Positions 55,809 through 64,000 of a stretch of DNA of 64,000 nt are shown in pieces. The stretch spans positions 2,542,001 to 2,606,000 of the forward strand of contig NZ_JAACJE010000001.1 of the NCBI RefSeq assembly GCF_010020825.1. The letters run 5' to 3'. Position 1 is the stretch's first letter; each line of letters opens with the position of its first letter. The notes beneath the pieces are model-generated. The model did no database searches, was not told the DNA's origin, and saw only the letters and a list, made by a program, of their open reading frames with translations. The stretch is from Acidovorax sp. 210-6. Lineage in GTDB: Bacteria; Pseudomonadota; Gammaproteobacteria; Burkholderiales; Burkholderiaceae_C. The translations under genes and the position numbers were made by a program.

Positions 55809-57031
55809 CATGTATGCGCCAAGGCATCCACCACCGGCATGTGCACGGTCTTGCGTGCCACCCACAGCGAAGCCAGCAGGGTCAGCACCACCATGGCACC
55901 CATGGTCAGCAGGTACAGCGTGGGGTGGATGCTGATGTTCAGCGGGTAGCCCACGCTGCGCCCCGGCGGCGGCGGCATGTCCACCGGAAACACATACAGC
56001 AGCACCGACACCGCCAGCGCCAGCAACGCACCGGCCAGCGCGCCCGCACCGCCCAGCAGCATGCCCTCCAGCCCCAGGCTGCGCAGCAGTTGTGCGGGCA
56101 GCGTGCCCAGGGCACGCAGGGTGCCGATCTCGCGGGTGCGCTCGATCACGGCCATGGCCATGGCGTTGGTGACGACAAAGACCACGATCACCACAATGAC
56201 CACCCCCAGCGCCCCGAAGATGCGGTTGTACAGATCGCGCACCGAGCGGTAGAAAAACGCCTGCTGCTCCCAGGTCTGCACCTGCAAGGGTGCAAACTGC
56301 TGCGCCAGGCGCTCGCGGGCGGCGGCGATGGATTCCATGCGGTCCAGAAACACGCCCAGGCTGGACACCCGCTGCGTGGCCAGCAGTTGCTGCGCCACCG
56401 GCACGCTGGTGTACACGGCGCGTTTGTCCACATCAGGCACGCCGGTGCTGAAGGTGCCTGCCACCACCACGTCCATGGCGTTCATGGCGCCCTCGGTGGT
56501 GCTGGCCAGCAGCGTGAGGCTGCTGCCCGGCGTGGCCTTGAGGCTGCGCGCCAGGTCTGCGCCCAGCAGCACCTGCGGCTGCGCAGCATCGCCTGCCAGC
56601 AAGGTGCCGCTTTGCACGGTGAGGAACGGCCCCTTCACGGCGAATTCGGCGTCGGGCTCCACGCCCTGGGCCATCATCACGGCGGTCTTGTCGCCGTTGC
56701 TGATCAGGCCGCTGAACACCACGCGCGGCAGCACGGCCCGCACGGCCGGGTCGGCCAGCAACGCGCTGCGCAGCGCGGCCACATCGTCCAGGCCGTGCTG
56801 CAGGGGCATGTCTTCATCGGCGCTGAAGTGCGCTGGCGTGCCCAGCACCAGGTGGCCCGTATCGCGCGCCGCGGCCTGGGCCAGGCTCTCGTAGGTGAAC
56901 AGCGCAAAGCCACCCGCCAGCAGGATGGCCTCCGTACCCAGCATGGCGATGGATGCCGTCACCAGCGAGCGGCGCCGGTTGCGCAGGCAGTTGTGCCAGG
57001 CAAATTTCAGCCACATCCACAAGCCGTTCAT
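55808..57031 (-). CDS. MacB/FtsX-type ABC transporter permease
   Basis: This 407-residue permease has four membrane helices of the FtsX/MacB type: one near the N-terminus (SLVTASIAMLGTEAILLAGG) and three near the C-terminus, starting at ALGVVIVVIVVFVVTNAMAM. A large periplasmic domain lies between. The ERTREIGTLRALGT motif follows the second helix. It overlaps the ATPase gene by four bases (ATGA) and forms its partner. Lipid or lipoprotein handling is likely, because a LolA-like protein is encoded downstream. Confidence 0.9.
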   Translation of the reverse strand: MNGLWMWLKFAWHNCLRNRRRSLVTASIAMLGTEAILLAGGFALFTYESLAQAAARDTGHLVLGTPAHFSADEDMPLQHGLDDVAALRSALLADPAVRAVLPRVVFSGLISNGDKTAVMMAQGVEPDAEFAVKGPFLTVQSGTLLAGDAAQPQVLLGADLARSLKATPGSSLTLLASTTEGAMNAMDVVVAGTFSTGVPDVDKRAVYTSVPVAQQLLATQRVSSLGVFLDRMESIAAARERLAQQFAPLQVQTWEQQAFFYRSVRDLYNRIFGALGVVIVVIVVFVVTNAMAMAVIERTREIGTLRALGTLPAQLLRSLGLEGMLLGGAGALAGALLALAVSVLLYVFPVDMPPPPGRSVGYPLNISIHPTLYLLTMGAMVVLTLLASLWVARKTVHMPVVDALAHT

Positions 57032-57723
57032 TGGATCCTCCCGTCCAGCAAGGCCACCACCCGGTCGCAGCGGCGCGTCAGGCGCTCGTCATGCGTGGCA
57101 ATCACAAAGGCAGCGCCCTCGGCCTGGCCGCGCTCGCGCATCAGGTCCAGCACCTGGTCGGCGGTGTGCGAATCAAGGCTGGCGGTGGGCTCGTCGGCAA
57201 TCACCAGGCGCGGCCGCTTGATGAGCGCACGCGCAATCGCCACACGCTGGCGCTGCCCGCCGCTGAGGGCATCGGGCCGGTGCCGGGCGTGGTCTTGCAG
57301 GCCCACGGCGGCCAGTTGGCGGGCCACGCGCTCGCGCCGCTCGGGCAAGGGAACGCCCGCCAGGAACAGCGGGTAGTCCACGTTCTCGGCCACGGTCATC
57401 ACCGGCACGAGGTTGAAGCTCTGGAACACAAAGCCCAGCGCATCGCGTCGCAACAGGGTGCGCGCCACCTCGTCCAGGCCCTGCACGGGCGTGCCCGAGA
57501 GCGCGATGTCGCCCTCGTCTGGCGTGTCGATCAGGCCGCAGAGATTGAGGATGGTGCTCTTGCCGCTGCCCGAAGGCCCGGTCAGCGCGAGCAGTTCGCC
57601 GCGCCGCACCTCCAGATCCACGCCCTGCAGCGCCGGGATCACATGCGCGCCCAGGCGGTAGGTCTTGCGCACGCCGCGCAGGCGCACCACCGGCGCTGTG
57701 GCATCTGCCGGGGCGTGCGTCAT
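57028..57723 (-). CDS. ABC transporter ATP-binding protein (LolD/MacB type)
   Basis: This 231-residue ATPase has Walker A TGPSGSGKSTILNLCGL, the signature ALSGGQRQRVAIARALI and Walker B PRLVIADEPTASLDSHT. The short length and NLVPVMTVAENVDYPLFL region fit the LolD/MacB-type group that couples to FtsX-like permeases. It overlaps the TPR-like gene upstream and the permease gene downstream by ATGA-type overlaps, so the three are translationally coupled. Confidence 0.94.
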   Translation of the reverse strand: MTHAPADATAPVVRLRGVRKTYRLGAHVIPALQGVDLEVRRGELLALTGPSGSGKSTILNLCGLIDTPDEGDIALSGTPVQGLDEVARTLLRRDALGFVFQSFNLVPVMTVAENVDYPLFLAGVPLPERRERVARQLAAVGLQDHARHRPDALSGGQRQRVAIARALIKRPRLVIADEPTASLDSHTADQVLDLMRERGQAEGAAFVIATHDERLTRRCDRVVALLDGRIQ

Positions 57724-58271
57724 TTGGCGCCCTCCAGCCCGGCCTTGCGCACGGCCTTGTCCACTGCCTCGCGGAACGGCGCCGGGGCCGACGCCAGCAA
57801 GGGGCTGCGGCGCACCTCGGTCAGCAGCTTGAGGCCTCGGTCATGCCGGTTCATCATGCGCGGCAGGGCCAAGAAGGTGTTGGCCGCCACCAGCTTCACA
57901 TCCAGCACGGCAGGCACCTGGTTCTGGCCCACGGCCTCGTGCGCCGGGGCCAACAGGGCCAGGGCCTTGTCCAGTTGCGCCAAGCCGTCTTCGGCATAGG
58001 CCATCTTGCGCCAGGGCAGCATGGTGGTTCGCGCCCGCATGGCCATGGCAGCGCCGCTGTAGGCCTGCAGCACAGGGTTGGCGGGCTCGGCCTTGAGCAA
58101 GGCAGCAAAGGCGTCCGCAGCCTGCGCAATCGCCGCCTCCTCGCCCTGCGAAGCGCGCATGAATACCTGGAACGCAGGTTCGAACTGGGCATCGGGCACC
58201 GCCTGGGCGGGCAGCGGCGCGGCAACGATCAGGGCCGCACAGGTCACGGACATCAGCAAGGGGTAAGGCAT
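57720..58271 (-). CDS. Periplasmic TPR-like protein of the ABC operon
   Basis: This 183-residue protein has a signal peptide (MPYPLLMSVTCAALIVAAPL-PAQA) and helical repeats resembling TPR units in AAIAQAADAFAALLKAEPAN and MAYAEDGLAQLDKALALLAP. No specific family is recognised. It is the first gene of the leftward ABC operon, with AGGAG upstream of the ATG. The 274-bp region to the divergent DGAT gene must hold both promoters, but I could not place them. Confidence 0.8.
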   Translation of the reverse strand: MPYPLLMSVTCAALIVAAPLPAQAVPDAQFEPAFQVFMRASQGEEAAIAQAADAFAALLKAEPANPVLQAYSGAAMAMRARTTMLPWRKMAYAEDGLAQLDKALALLAPAHEAVGQNQVPAVLDVKLVAANTFLALPRMMNRHDRGLKLLTEVRRSPLLASAPAPFREAVDKAVRKAGLEGAK

Positions 58272-58545
58272 GTCGCCATCTCCTGGGCAGGGTTGAACAT
58301 GCCGGCAGTGTCTAGACGGCGATCACCTTGCGCAGCAGGGATGCGACGAAACACCGACCCAAGGGAGCCAAACGTTGGATAGGCCGTGCCAACGCCAGCG
58401 CACTCCGGCATTGGGATGGCCGCAGCCTGGCTTGGCGTATCCTGAGCTGCGGTGCCACCAGCACACCAAGCGATGCGCTCGCCCACATGCCATGGGCGCC
58501 CAGCAGTCCACCCAAGATTCCACGCCGCCCCACAGGAGACCCTGC

Positions 58546-60069
58546 ATGCCACTGAAGCAGCTTTCAGGACTGGACGCCAGCTTTCTCTACCTGGAGACCC
58601 CCGAAATGCCCATGCACGTGGGCGCGATGTACCTGCTGGAACTGCCCTCTGGCTACCGTGGCCGGTATGTGAACGATCTGCGGCGCCACTACGCAGCGCG
58701 CATGCCCGCGACACCGGCACTGCGCAGGCGTTTGTGGTGGATGCCGCTGAACCTGGCCAATCCGGCATGGGTCGATGCCGAGCCCGATCTGGCCTACCAC
58801 GTGGTGGAGCACAAGCTGCCCCGCCGCACGCGCAAGGAGGGCGCTGCGCCCAACGCACGCTCGCTGCTGGAGGACATGATTTCCACCCTGCATCCGCAGC
58901 TGCTGGACCGCAGCAGACCTTTGTGGCGCATCCATGTCATCGACGGTCTGCCACGCAGCGCGAGCGGCCACAAGCAGGTGGGCGTGTACTCGCAAGTGCA
59001 CCATGCCGCCGTGGACGGCCAGGCCGCCGTGGCGCTGGCCAACGTGCTGTTCGACCTGGGCCCCGAGCCGCGCGAGATCGCGCTGCGCCCCTCCACGCGC
59101 CGCAAGACCTTTCAGATCGGCATGGTGGAGATGCTGCGCGGCGCCCTGAGCAACGAGGCCGGCCAGGTGGTGCGCATGGCACGCGAGCTGCCTGCCACGC
59201 TGGGCACGGTGGCCCGCACGGCCAGGGGCTCATTCAGCCTGAAGACCTTGCTCGGCAAAGGCACCGGCAATGTGACGCTCGCGCCTGCCACCCCCATGAA
59301 CGTGACGATCGGCAGCACCCGGGCCTTTGCGTCGGCCAGCGTGCCGCTACAGGAGCTCAAGGCGCTGGCCAAGGCCCATGCGGCCACGCTCAACGACATG
59401 GTGCTGATGCTGTGTGCCGGCGCACTGCGCAGCTATCTGCAGCAACGCACGCAGCTGCCACGCAAGAGCCTGGTGGCGGCGGTGCCGATCTCATTGCGCC
59501 AGACCGGAGATGTCCGGTCGGACAACCAGGCCTCCATGAGCCTGATCAGCCTGGGCACCCACCTGGCCGACCCGGCCAAGCGCCTGGCCCATATCCTCGC
59601 CGCCAGCAGCGCCATGAAAACGACCATGGGGCCAATGAAAAGCATTCCGCCCACCGACTTCCCATCCATCGGCATCCCCTGGCTGATGGAAGCCGCCGCC
59701 TCGCTCTACGGCAAGGCACGGATGGCCGAACGCTTGCCGCAGGTCGCCAATGTGGTGATCTCCAACGTGCCCGGTCCGCAGGTGCCGATCTACCTGGCCG
59801 GTGCCCGCGTACGTGCCAACTGCCCTACCAGCATCGTGGTGCACGGCCTGGCACTGAACATCACGGTGCAGAGCTTCGATGCCCACATGGACTTCGGTTT
59901 GATGGCCGACGCCGCCGCCCTGCCCGATGTCAGAGCGCTGGCAGCGGCACTGGACGGGGCCTGGGATGAACTCCGGGCGCTCCCCGTGCCCGCCACGCTC
60001 CCCAAGGTGTCGCGCACGCGACTGCCCTCTAGGGTTAGCGCGCCCGCCCCACGCCAGCGCGCTCGCTAG
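58546..60069 (+). CDS. Wax ester synthase/diacylglycerol acyltransferase
   Basis: This 507-residue WS/DGAT uses acyl-CoA to make wax esters or triacylglycerol as storage lipid. It begins MPLKQLSGLDASFLYLETPE and has the catalytic HHxxxDG as HHAAVDG at residues 152-158. The C-terminal PQVANVVISNVPGPQVPIYL followed by AGA is the second conserved region. AGGAGA lies before the ATG. A lipase-like hydrolase gene follows by 9 bp, and the divergent genes encode the ABC/LolA-like set. Confidence 0.95.
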   Translation: MPLKQLSGLDASFLYLETPEMPMHVGAMYLLELPSGYRGRYVNDLRRHYAARMPATPALRRRLWWMPLNLANPAWVDAEPDLAYHVVEHKLPRRTRKEGAAPNARSLLEDMISTLHPQLLDRSRPLWRIHVIDGLPRSASGHKQVGVYSQVHHAAVDGQAAVALANVLFDLGPEPREIALRPSTRRKTFQIGMVEMLRGALSNEAGQVVRMARELPATLGTVARTARGSFSLKTLLGKGTGNVTLAPATPMNVTIGSTRAFASASVPLQELKALAKAHAATLNDMVLMLCAGALRSYLQQRTQLPRKSLVAAVPISLRQTGDVRSDNQASMSLISLGTHLADPAKRLAHILAASSAMKTTMGPMKSIPPTDFPSIGIPWLMEAAASLYGKARMAERLPQVANVVISNVPGPQVPIYLAGARVRANCPTSIVVHGLALNITVQSFDAHMDFGLMADAAALPDVRALAAALDGAWDELRALPVPATLPKVSRTRLPSRVSAPAPRQRAR

Positions 60070-60078
60070 CATGGGCAC

Positions 60079-60945
60079 ATGGCTCTCACCCTTTGCGCAC
60101 GCACCATGCCCCGCCCCTCCCGCAAAACCAAGCCCACGCCAGAGCCCACCGGCGGCGATGACACCGGCCTGCACCTGACACCGCCCGGACTGGGCCTGGT
60201 CTTGCTGGAGGCCCGTGCGCCCTGGGAGGCCATGGCGATGGCAGCCGTCTTCCCCTGGCTCTCGCGCATGCCTTCGGGCGATGGCCATGCGGTGCTGGTC
60301 TTTCCTGGCCTGGGCGCATCGGACATCAGCACGCTGGCGTTGCGCCGCTTTCTGAAGCAGCATGGCTACCAGGCCCATGGCTGGAAGCAGGGCCTGAACC
60401 TGGGCCCCCGCGACGGTGTGCTCGACACCTGCCGCGAACGGGTGCACCAGTTGCACCAGCAACACGGCGGAAAGATCAGCCTGATCGGATGGAGCCTGGG
60501 CGGCGTCTATGCGCGCGAAATGGCCAAGGAAATGCCCGACCTGGTGCGCTGCGTCATCACCCTGGGCACACCGTTCACGGGTCACCCCAAGGCCACCAAT
60601 GCCTGGCGCTTCTACAACCTGGTCAGCGGCCAGCAAAGCCATGACGAAGACCTGCTGGCAGAGGTGCGCAAGCCGCCTCCGGTGCCCACCACATCCATCT
60701 ACAGCAAGACCGACGGCATCGTCGCCTGGCAGTGCAGCATCAACCCCACCAGGCATGCGCACACCGAGAACATCGAGGTACACGCCAGCCACATCGGCAT
60801 GGGCATGAACCCGCTGGCCATGTACGCCATTGCCGACCGGCTGCGCCAGGACCCGGCGCACTGGAAGCGCTTTGACGTGCAGGGCGCGCGCCGCTGGTTC
60901 TTCAAGGTGGCGCACCAGCCCGAGATGGTCACGCAGTGGTATTGA
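60079..60945 (+). CDS. Alpha/beta hydrolase, lipase-like
   Basis: This 288-residue alpha/beta hydrolase has the nucleophile elbow GWSLGG with Ser139 and a candidate Asp in YSKTDGIVAWQCS. The candidate His lies in VHASHIGMGMNP. The pattern resembles PGAP1-like or triacylglycerol lipases that lack a signal peptide, so it is likely cytoplasmic. It follows the wax ester synthase/DGAT by 9 bp and may turn over its lipid product. Confidence 0.85.
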   Translation: MALTLCARTMPRPSRKTKPTPEPTGGDDTGLHLTPPGLGLVLLEARAPWEAMAMAAVFPWLSRMPSGDGHAVLVFPGLGASDISTLALRRFLKQHGYQAHGWKQGLNLGPRDGVLDTCRERVHQLHQQHGGKISLIGWSLGGVYAREMAKEMPDLVRCVITLGTPFTGHPKATNAWRFYNLVSGQQSHDEDLLAEVRKPPPVPTTSIYSKTDGIVAWQCSINPTRHAHTENIEVHASHIGMGMNPLAMYAIADRLRQDPAHWKRFDVQGARRWFFKVAHQPEMVTQWY

Positions 60946-60975
60946 CCTCTGCGCGGATGTCGGCGCACTCCAGGA

Positions 60976-62313
60976 TCAATACCGCTGCATCTGGCAACTG
61001 TGCGGCTGCTGTGCCTTGTCGGCCGGTAGATCGCGCACCACGCGGAAGCCGTAGCCCGAGCCCTCCACGTCGAACCTGACGCCGGGCGCGCCCTGCTTGT
61101 CCATCACACCCACCACCAGCGGCTGCTGGAACTGGTGGTCGGCCGCGCGCATGCTGCCGCTGCGGCCGGCCAGTTGCACGCGCGCCTTTTCCATCTGGCG
61201 CGCCACGGCGGTGGCTTCCACACTGCCCGCACCTTCGATGGACTGGGCCAGCGTCTCCACCATGAGCTGCATGCGCATGTGCACATAGTCGTCCTGCGGC
61301 TTGGGGAAGCGCTCGCGGAAGGCCTGGTAGAAGGCCTCGCTCTGCGCGCCCGGCACGTTGGGCAGCCAGTCGGCCACGGCCACCACCTTGCCGATCCCAG
61401 CGTCACCAATGGCAGCGGGGGCCCCGAGGGCGTTGCCGTAGAAGGTGTAGAAGCTGCCGGTGTAGCCCACCTCGCGCGCCGCCTTGACCAACAGCGTCAG
61501 GTCATTGCCCCAGTTGCCGGTGATGACCGCCTGCGCACCGCTGGCCTTGATCTTGACAGCGTAGGGCGCAAAGTCCTTCACACGGCCCACGGGGTGCAGT
61601 TCGTCACCCACGATGGCCACGTCGGGCCGCTGCACGGCGAGCTGTTTTTTCGCCTCGCGCAACACGGCCTGGCCAAAGCTGTAGTCCTGGCCGATGAGGT
61701 ACACGCTCTTGACCGCTCCATCGGACTTGAGCACGTCCATGAGCGCTGCCATGCGCATGTCGGCATGGGCATCGAAGCGGAAGTGCCAGAAGCTGCATTT
61801 CTCGTTGGTGAGGATGGGGTCCACCGCCGAGTAGTTGAGGAACAGCACGCGCTTGTCGGGCTCGCGCTCGTTGTGCTTGTTGATGGCGTCGATCAGCACC
61901 GCCGCCGTGGCCGAGGAATTGCCCTGCATGACGATGCGGGCGCCCTGGTCAATGGCCGATCGCAGCGCAGAGAGCGCCTCCTCGTTCTGGCCCTTGCTGT
62001 CAAAGCGCTGTACCTGCAAGGGGCGCATGCCGCCCTGGGCTGCGGGCAGCAGCACGCCACCGCGTGCATTCACGCGTTCCACCGCCCAAAAGATGTTGCG
62101 AAACACGGCCTCGCCGGTGTTGGCAAACGGCCCCGAAAGGCTTTCGATCAGCGCCAGCTTGACCGGCACTGCCGCGGCCGCAGCAGGCGCAGGAGCCGCC
62201 GTTTGCGCATGGCTGACCGGCAAGGCCAGCACCGCCAGAGCGATGGCCGCACAGGCTGCGCGCCCTGGGGTGAGAAGCGCCGATTTCAACCCGGCAAAGC
62301 TCAAAGTATTCAT
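60976..62313 (-). CDS. ABC transporter substrate-binding protein, branched-chain amino acid type
   Basis: This 445-residue periplasmic protein has a signal peptide (AACAAIALAVLALPVSHAQ-T) and then the type I periplasmic binding fold of the LivJ/branched-chain amino acid receptor family: ALIESLSGPFANTGEAVFRN, SSATAAVLIDAINKH, GQDYSFGQAVLREAKKQLA and VITGNWGNDL. The ligand is not known; relatives bind amino acids, amides or aromatic acids. No permease or ATPase gene lies next to it. It is convergent with the hydrolase gene. Confidence 0.9.
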   Translation of the reverse strand: MNTLSFAGLKSALLTPGRAACAAIALAVLALPVSHAQTAAPAPAAAAAVPVKLALIESLSGPFANTGEAVFRNIFWAVERVNARGGVLLPAAQGGMRPLQVQRFDSKGQNEEALSALRSAIDQGARIVMQGNSSATAAVLIDAINKHNEREPDKRVLFLNYSAVDPILTNEKCSFWHFRFDAHADMRMAALMDVLKSDGAVKSVYLIGQDYSFGQAVLREAKKQLAVQRPDVAIVGDELHPVGRVKDFAPYAVKIKASGAQAVITGNWGNDLTLLVKAAREVGYTGSFYTFYGNALGAPAAIGDAGIGKVVAVADWLPNVPGAQSEAFYQAFRERFPKPQDDYVHMRMQLMVETLAQSIEGAGSVEATAVARQMEKARVQLAGRSGSMRAADHQFQQPLVVGVMDKQGAPGVRFDVEGSGYGFRVVRDLPADKAQQPHSCQMQRY

Positions 62314-62403
62314 GCTTGGTCTTTCTTGAAATCCACAGGCAGATGCCTATCTGCAGGGGCATGCGGTTCACCCCTGGCCGCGCAGTGTATAGGAGTTACC
62401 CTG

Positions 62404-62778
62404 ATGTTCTTCACCCCCGTCACCCGCCGCGCCGCTTGTGCGCCCCACCGCTCTGACGCCGCATGGCAGCACCTGGTGCGCAGCAGCCTGCAGGCCGCTG
62501 CAGCTCCTGCACCGGGCGTGAAAATCACCCAGGACGACAAGGCCACCACCCTGCAGATCGATGTGCCAGGCCTGGCGCGCGAGCAGTTGCAGATCAGCAT
62601 CGAGGGCACACGCGTGCAGGTGCGCAGCAGCGAAGGCGCACCGCGCCAGGTACACCGCACCTGGGAACTCAGCCAGCCCATCCATACTGCCGCCAGCACT
62701 GCCAAGCTGGAGCACGGCGTACTCACACTGACGCTGGCCCACGCACAACCGCAAGCCGTGGAACTGACGGTGCATTGA
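62404..62778 (+). CDS. Small heat shock protein, Hsp20 family
   Basis: This 124-residue protein has an alpha-crystallin domain in VKITQDDKATTLQIDVPGLA, REQLQISIEGTRVQVRSSEG and the LEHGVLTLTLAHAQ segment. The A-x-x-x-G-V-L-T-L core motif is present. It binds unfolded proteins without ATP. The short N-terminal region and lack of a long C-terminal tail place it among minimal Hsp20 proteins. GGAG lies nine bases upstream of the ATG. A repeat copy and terminator follow. Confidence 0.9.
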   Translation: MFFTPVTRRAACAPHRSDAAWQHLVRSSLQAAAAPAPGVKITQDDKATTLQIDVPGLAREQLQISIEGTRVQVRSSEGAPRQVHRTWELSQPIHTAASTAKLEHGVLTLTLAHAQPQAVELTVH

Positions 62779-62791
62779 CCGCACCAGTAAA

Positions 62792-62846
62792 GCTATTATT
62801 TTTATAGCTACTAACGCCCGCAGATAAAGCGCTGCGGGCATTTTTT
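62792..62846 (-). repeat. Dispersed repeat family A, copy 10
   Basis: GCTATTATTTTTATAGCTAC is followed by TAACGCCCGCAGATAAAGCG and CTGCGGGCATTTTTT. It lies just after the hsp20 stop, and its right half is also the gene's terminator. Confidence 0.85.
62816..62846 (+). terminator. Intrinsic terminator after the hsp20 gene
   Basis: GCCCGCAG and CTGCGGGC form an 8-bp stem with an eight-base loop, followed by A and six T. It coincides with the right half of a repeat A copy. Confidence 0.88.
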
Positions 62847-62854
62847 ATGGTTAA

Positions 62855-64000
62855 TCACTCGTGCCGCAAGGCTTCGATCGGGTCCATGCGCGCGGCGCGC
62901 CGCGCCGGAAAGTAGCCGAACAGCACCCCGATGCCTGCCGAGAACAGAAACGACAGCAGGTTCACCCCTGGGCTGAAGACATACGGCACCTGCATGGCCT
63001 GTGCCAGCACCAACGAGGCACCGGTGGCCAGCACGATGCCGATGAGGCCGCCGAGTGCCGCCAGCACCACGGCCTCGATCAGGAACTGGAGCAACACCTC
63101 GCGCTCCAGCGCACCAATGGCCAGGCGCAGACCGATTTCACGGGTGCGCTCGGTCACGCTCACCAGCATGATGTTCATGATGCCGATGCCGCCCACCAGC
63201 AGGCTCACGGCGGCCACCGCGCCCAGCAGCGTGGTCATCACCTTGGTCGTGCCCGAGAGCGTGTCGGCCAGTTGCTTGGTGTCAAGGATGTTGAAGTTGT
63301 CCTCGTCGGCTTCGGCCAGCTTGCGCCGTTCGCGCAACAACTGGCGCAGGCTTGCCTTCACGCGCTCGGGGTCACTGCCTTCCTGCATGGACACCAGCAG
63401 CGTCTGCACCCGGGTGCTGCCCGTCACACGGCGCTGCAGCGTGGCCAGGGGCAGCAGCACCACATCGTCCTGGTCGTTGCCGAAGGCGCCCTGCCCTTTG
63501 GAGCCCAGCACGCCAACAATTTCGCATGAAAACGCCTTGACGCGCAGTTGCTGACCCACCGGGTCCTGGCCGCCAAACAGCTCGCGCTGCAGCGTGGAAC
63601 CCACCAGGCACACGGCGGAGCCTGCACGCACTTCCTCGGGGCTGAAGGCCCGGCCCGAGCGCACCTGCCAGTTGCCGGTCTCCAGCCAGGCGTTGGTGCT
63701 GCCGATGATGCTGGTCGTCCAGTTGCGCCCGCCCGCCACGACCGTGCTGCCGGTGCGGCCCTCGGGCGCCACGGCCTGGATGCCGCCGATCTGCTGCGCG
63801 ATCGCATCAGCGTCCACGTCCTTGAAGGCCGGAGCACCGCCGCTGCCTGGCCCCATGCGTTGCCCGGGGCGCACCTGCAGCAGGTTGGTGCCCAGGCTGG
63901 ATATCTGGTTCTGCACCGCCAGGGTGGCCCCATTGCCCAGGGTGACCATGGTGATGACGGCACTGACCCCGATCACGATGCCCAGGATGGTGAGGAACGA
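62855..64000 (-). CDS. MacB-type ABC transporter permease, 5' end outside the window
   Basis: This is the C-terminal part (about 381 codons) of a MacB-like permease. The frame enters from the window edge reading SFLTILGIVIGVSAVITMVT, the end of the first membrane helix. The periplasmic domain follows, then three helices including VSLLVGGIGIMNIMLVSVTE-RTREIGLRLAIGA and the last segment before FGYFPARRAARMDPIEALRHE. The ending is typical of macrolide/peptide export permeases. The start and any ATPase partner are beyond 64000. Confidence 0.93.
   Translation of the reverse strand, partial: SFLTILGIVIGVSAVITMVTLGNGATLAVQNQISSLGTNLLQVRPGQRMGPGSGGAPAFKDVDADAIAQQIGGIQAVAPEGRTGSTVVAGGRNWTTSIIGSTNAWLETGNWQVRSGRAFSPEEVRAGSAVCLVGSTLQRELFGGQDPVGQQLRVKAFSCEIVGVLGSKGQGAFGNDQDDVVLLPLATLQRRVTGSTRVQTLLVSMQEGSDPERVKASLRQLLRERRKLAEADEDNFNILDTKQLADTLSGTTKVMTTLLGAVAAVSLLVGGIGIMNIMLVSVTERTREIGLRLAIGALEREVLLQFLIEAVVLAALGGLIGIVLATGASLVLAQAMQVPYVFSPGVNLLSFLFSAGIGVLFGYFPARRAARMDPIEALRHE

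Overview
The window is high-GC DNA, almost fully coding, from a beta-proteobacterium. The best fit is Burkholderiales, family Comamonadaceae (Acidovorax-like). This is inferred from the gene families (cbb3 oxidase cluster with ccoS/ccoI, a small Trp-rich protein, a MerR regulator beside acyl-CoA genes) and from a short repeat with AGCTAT and AGCGCT arms that I recall from such genomes. No rRNA, tRNA, CRISPR array, transposase or integrase was seen.

Layout. 1-3.4 kb: the 5' part of isocitrate lyase (aceA) with two near-palindromes upstream, an EamA transporter, an RraA-like protein and a small membrane protein. 3.4-11.2 kb: a complete cbb3 oxidase locus, transcribed leftward as ccoI-ccoS-ccoN-ccoO-ccoQ-ccoP-ccoG-fixH, with two FNR/Anr boxes, and a divergent universal stress protein. 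11.8-17.3 kb: a malonate cluster (malonyl-CoA synthetase, enoyl-CoA hydratase-like protein, malonyl-CoA decarboxylase) facing an SDR and a TetR regulator. 17.4-28 kb: a MerR regulator and an SCP2 protein divergent from an operon that resembles acyclic-terpene (atu) or leucine (liu) catabolism: SDR, carboxyltransferase, acyl-CoA dehydrogenase, hydratase, biotin carboxylase, DUF849 cleavage enzyme, acyl-CoA ligase. The biotin carboxylase start is present three times because of a 121-bp tandem duplication. 28-29.8 kb: lgt, a vapBC pair whose toxin has an altered active site, and a relic of an IlvD/Edd dehydratase.

29.9-34.7 kb is the least explained part. Four leftward genes encode two unrecognised membrane proteins, an XRE regulator with a degenerate ATPase-like domain, and a membrane protein that joins a pilin-like extracytoplasmic domain to a cytoplasmic P-loop ATPase. 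This is my main candidate for an undescribed system.

35-45.3 kb is metabolic core: ilvD, a small Trp-rich protein, a class I cytochrome c, acs, a nitronate monooxygenase, an acyl-CoA dehydrogenase, a hemerythrin and etfBA. 45.3-53.6 kb holds an MscS channel, an enoyl-CoA hydratase and a histone-deacetylase-like hydrolase, opposite a moxR-DUF58-transglutaminase-mltB operon. 53.6-64 kb holds an ABC/LolA-like/outer-membrane set divergent from a wax ester synthase/DGAT and a lipase-like hydrolase, then an ABC substrate-binding protein, an Hsp20 and a truncated MacB-type permease.

The dispersed 50-65 bp repeat occurs ten times. Four copies lie partly or wholly inside genes in frame, and one of them supplies the hydrophobic core of the MltB signal peptide. 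MerR/LiuR-type operators before the atu-like operon and before etfBA suggest shared control of acyl-CoA oxidation and its electron acceptor.
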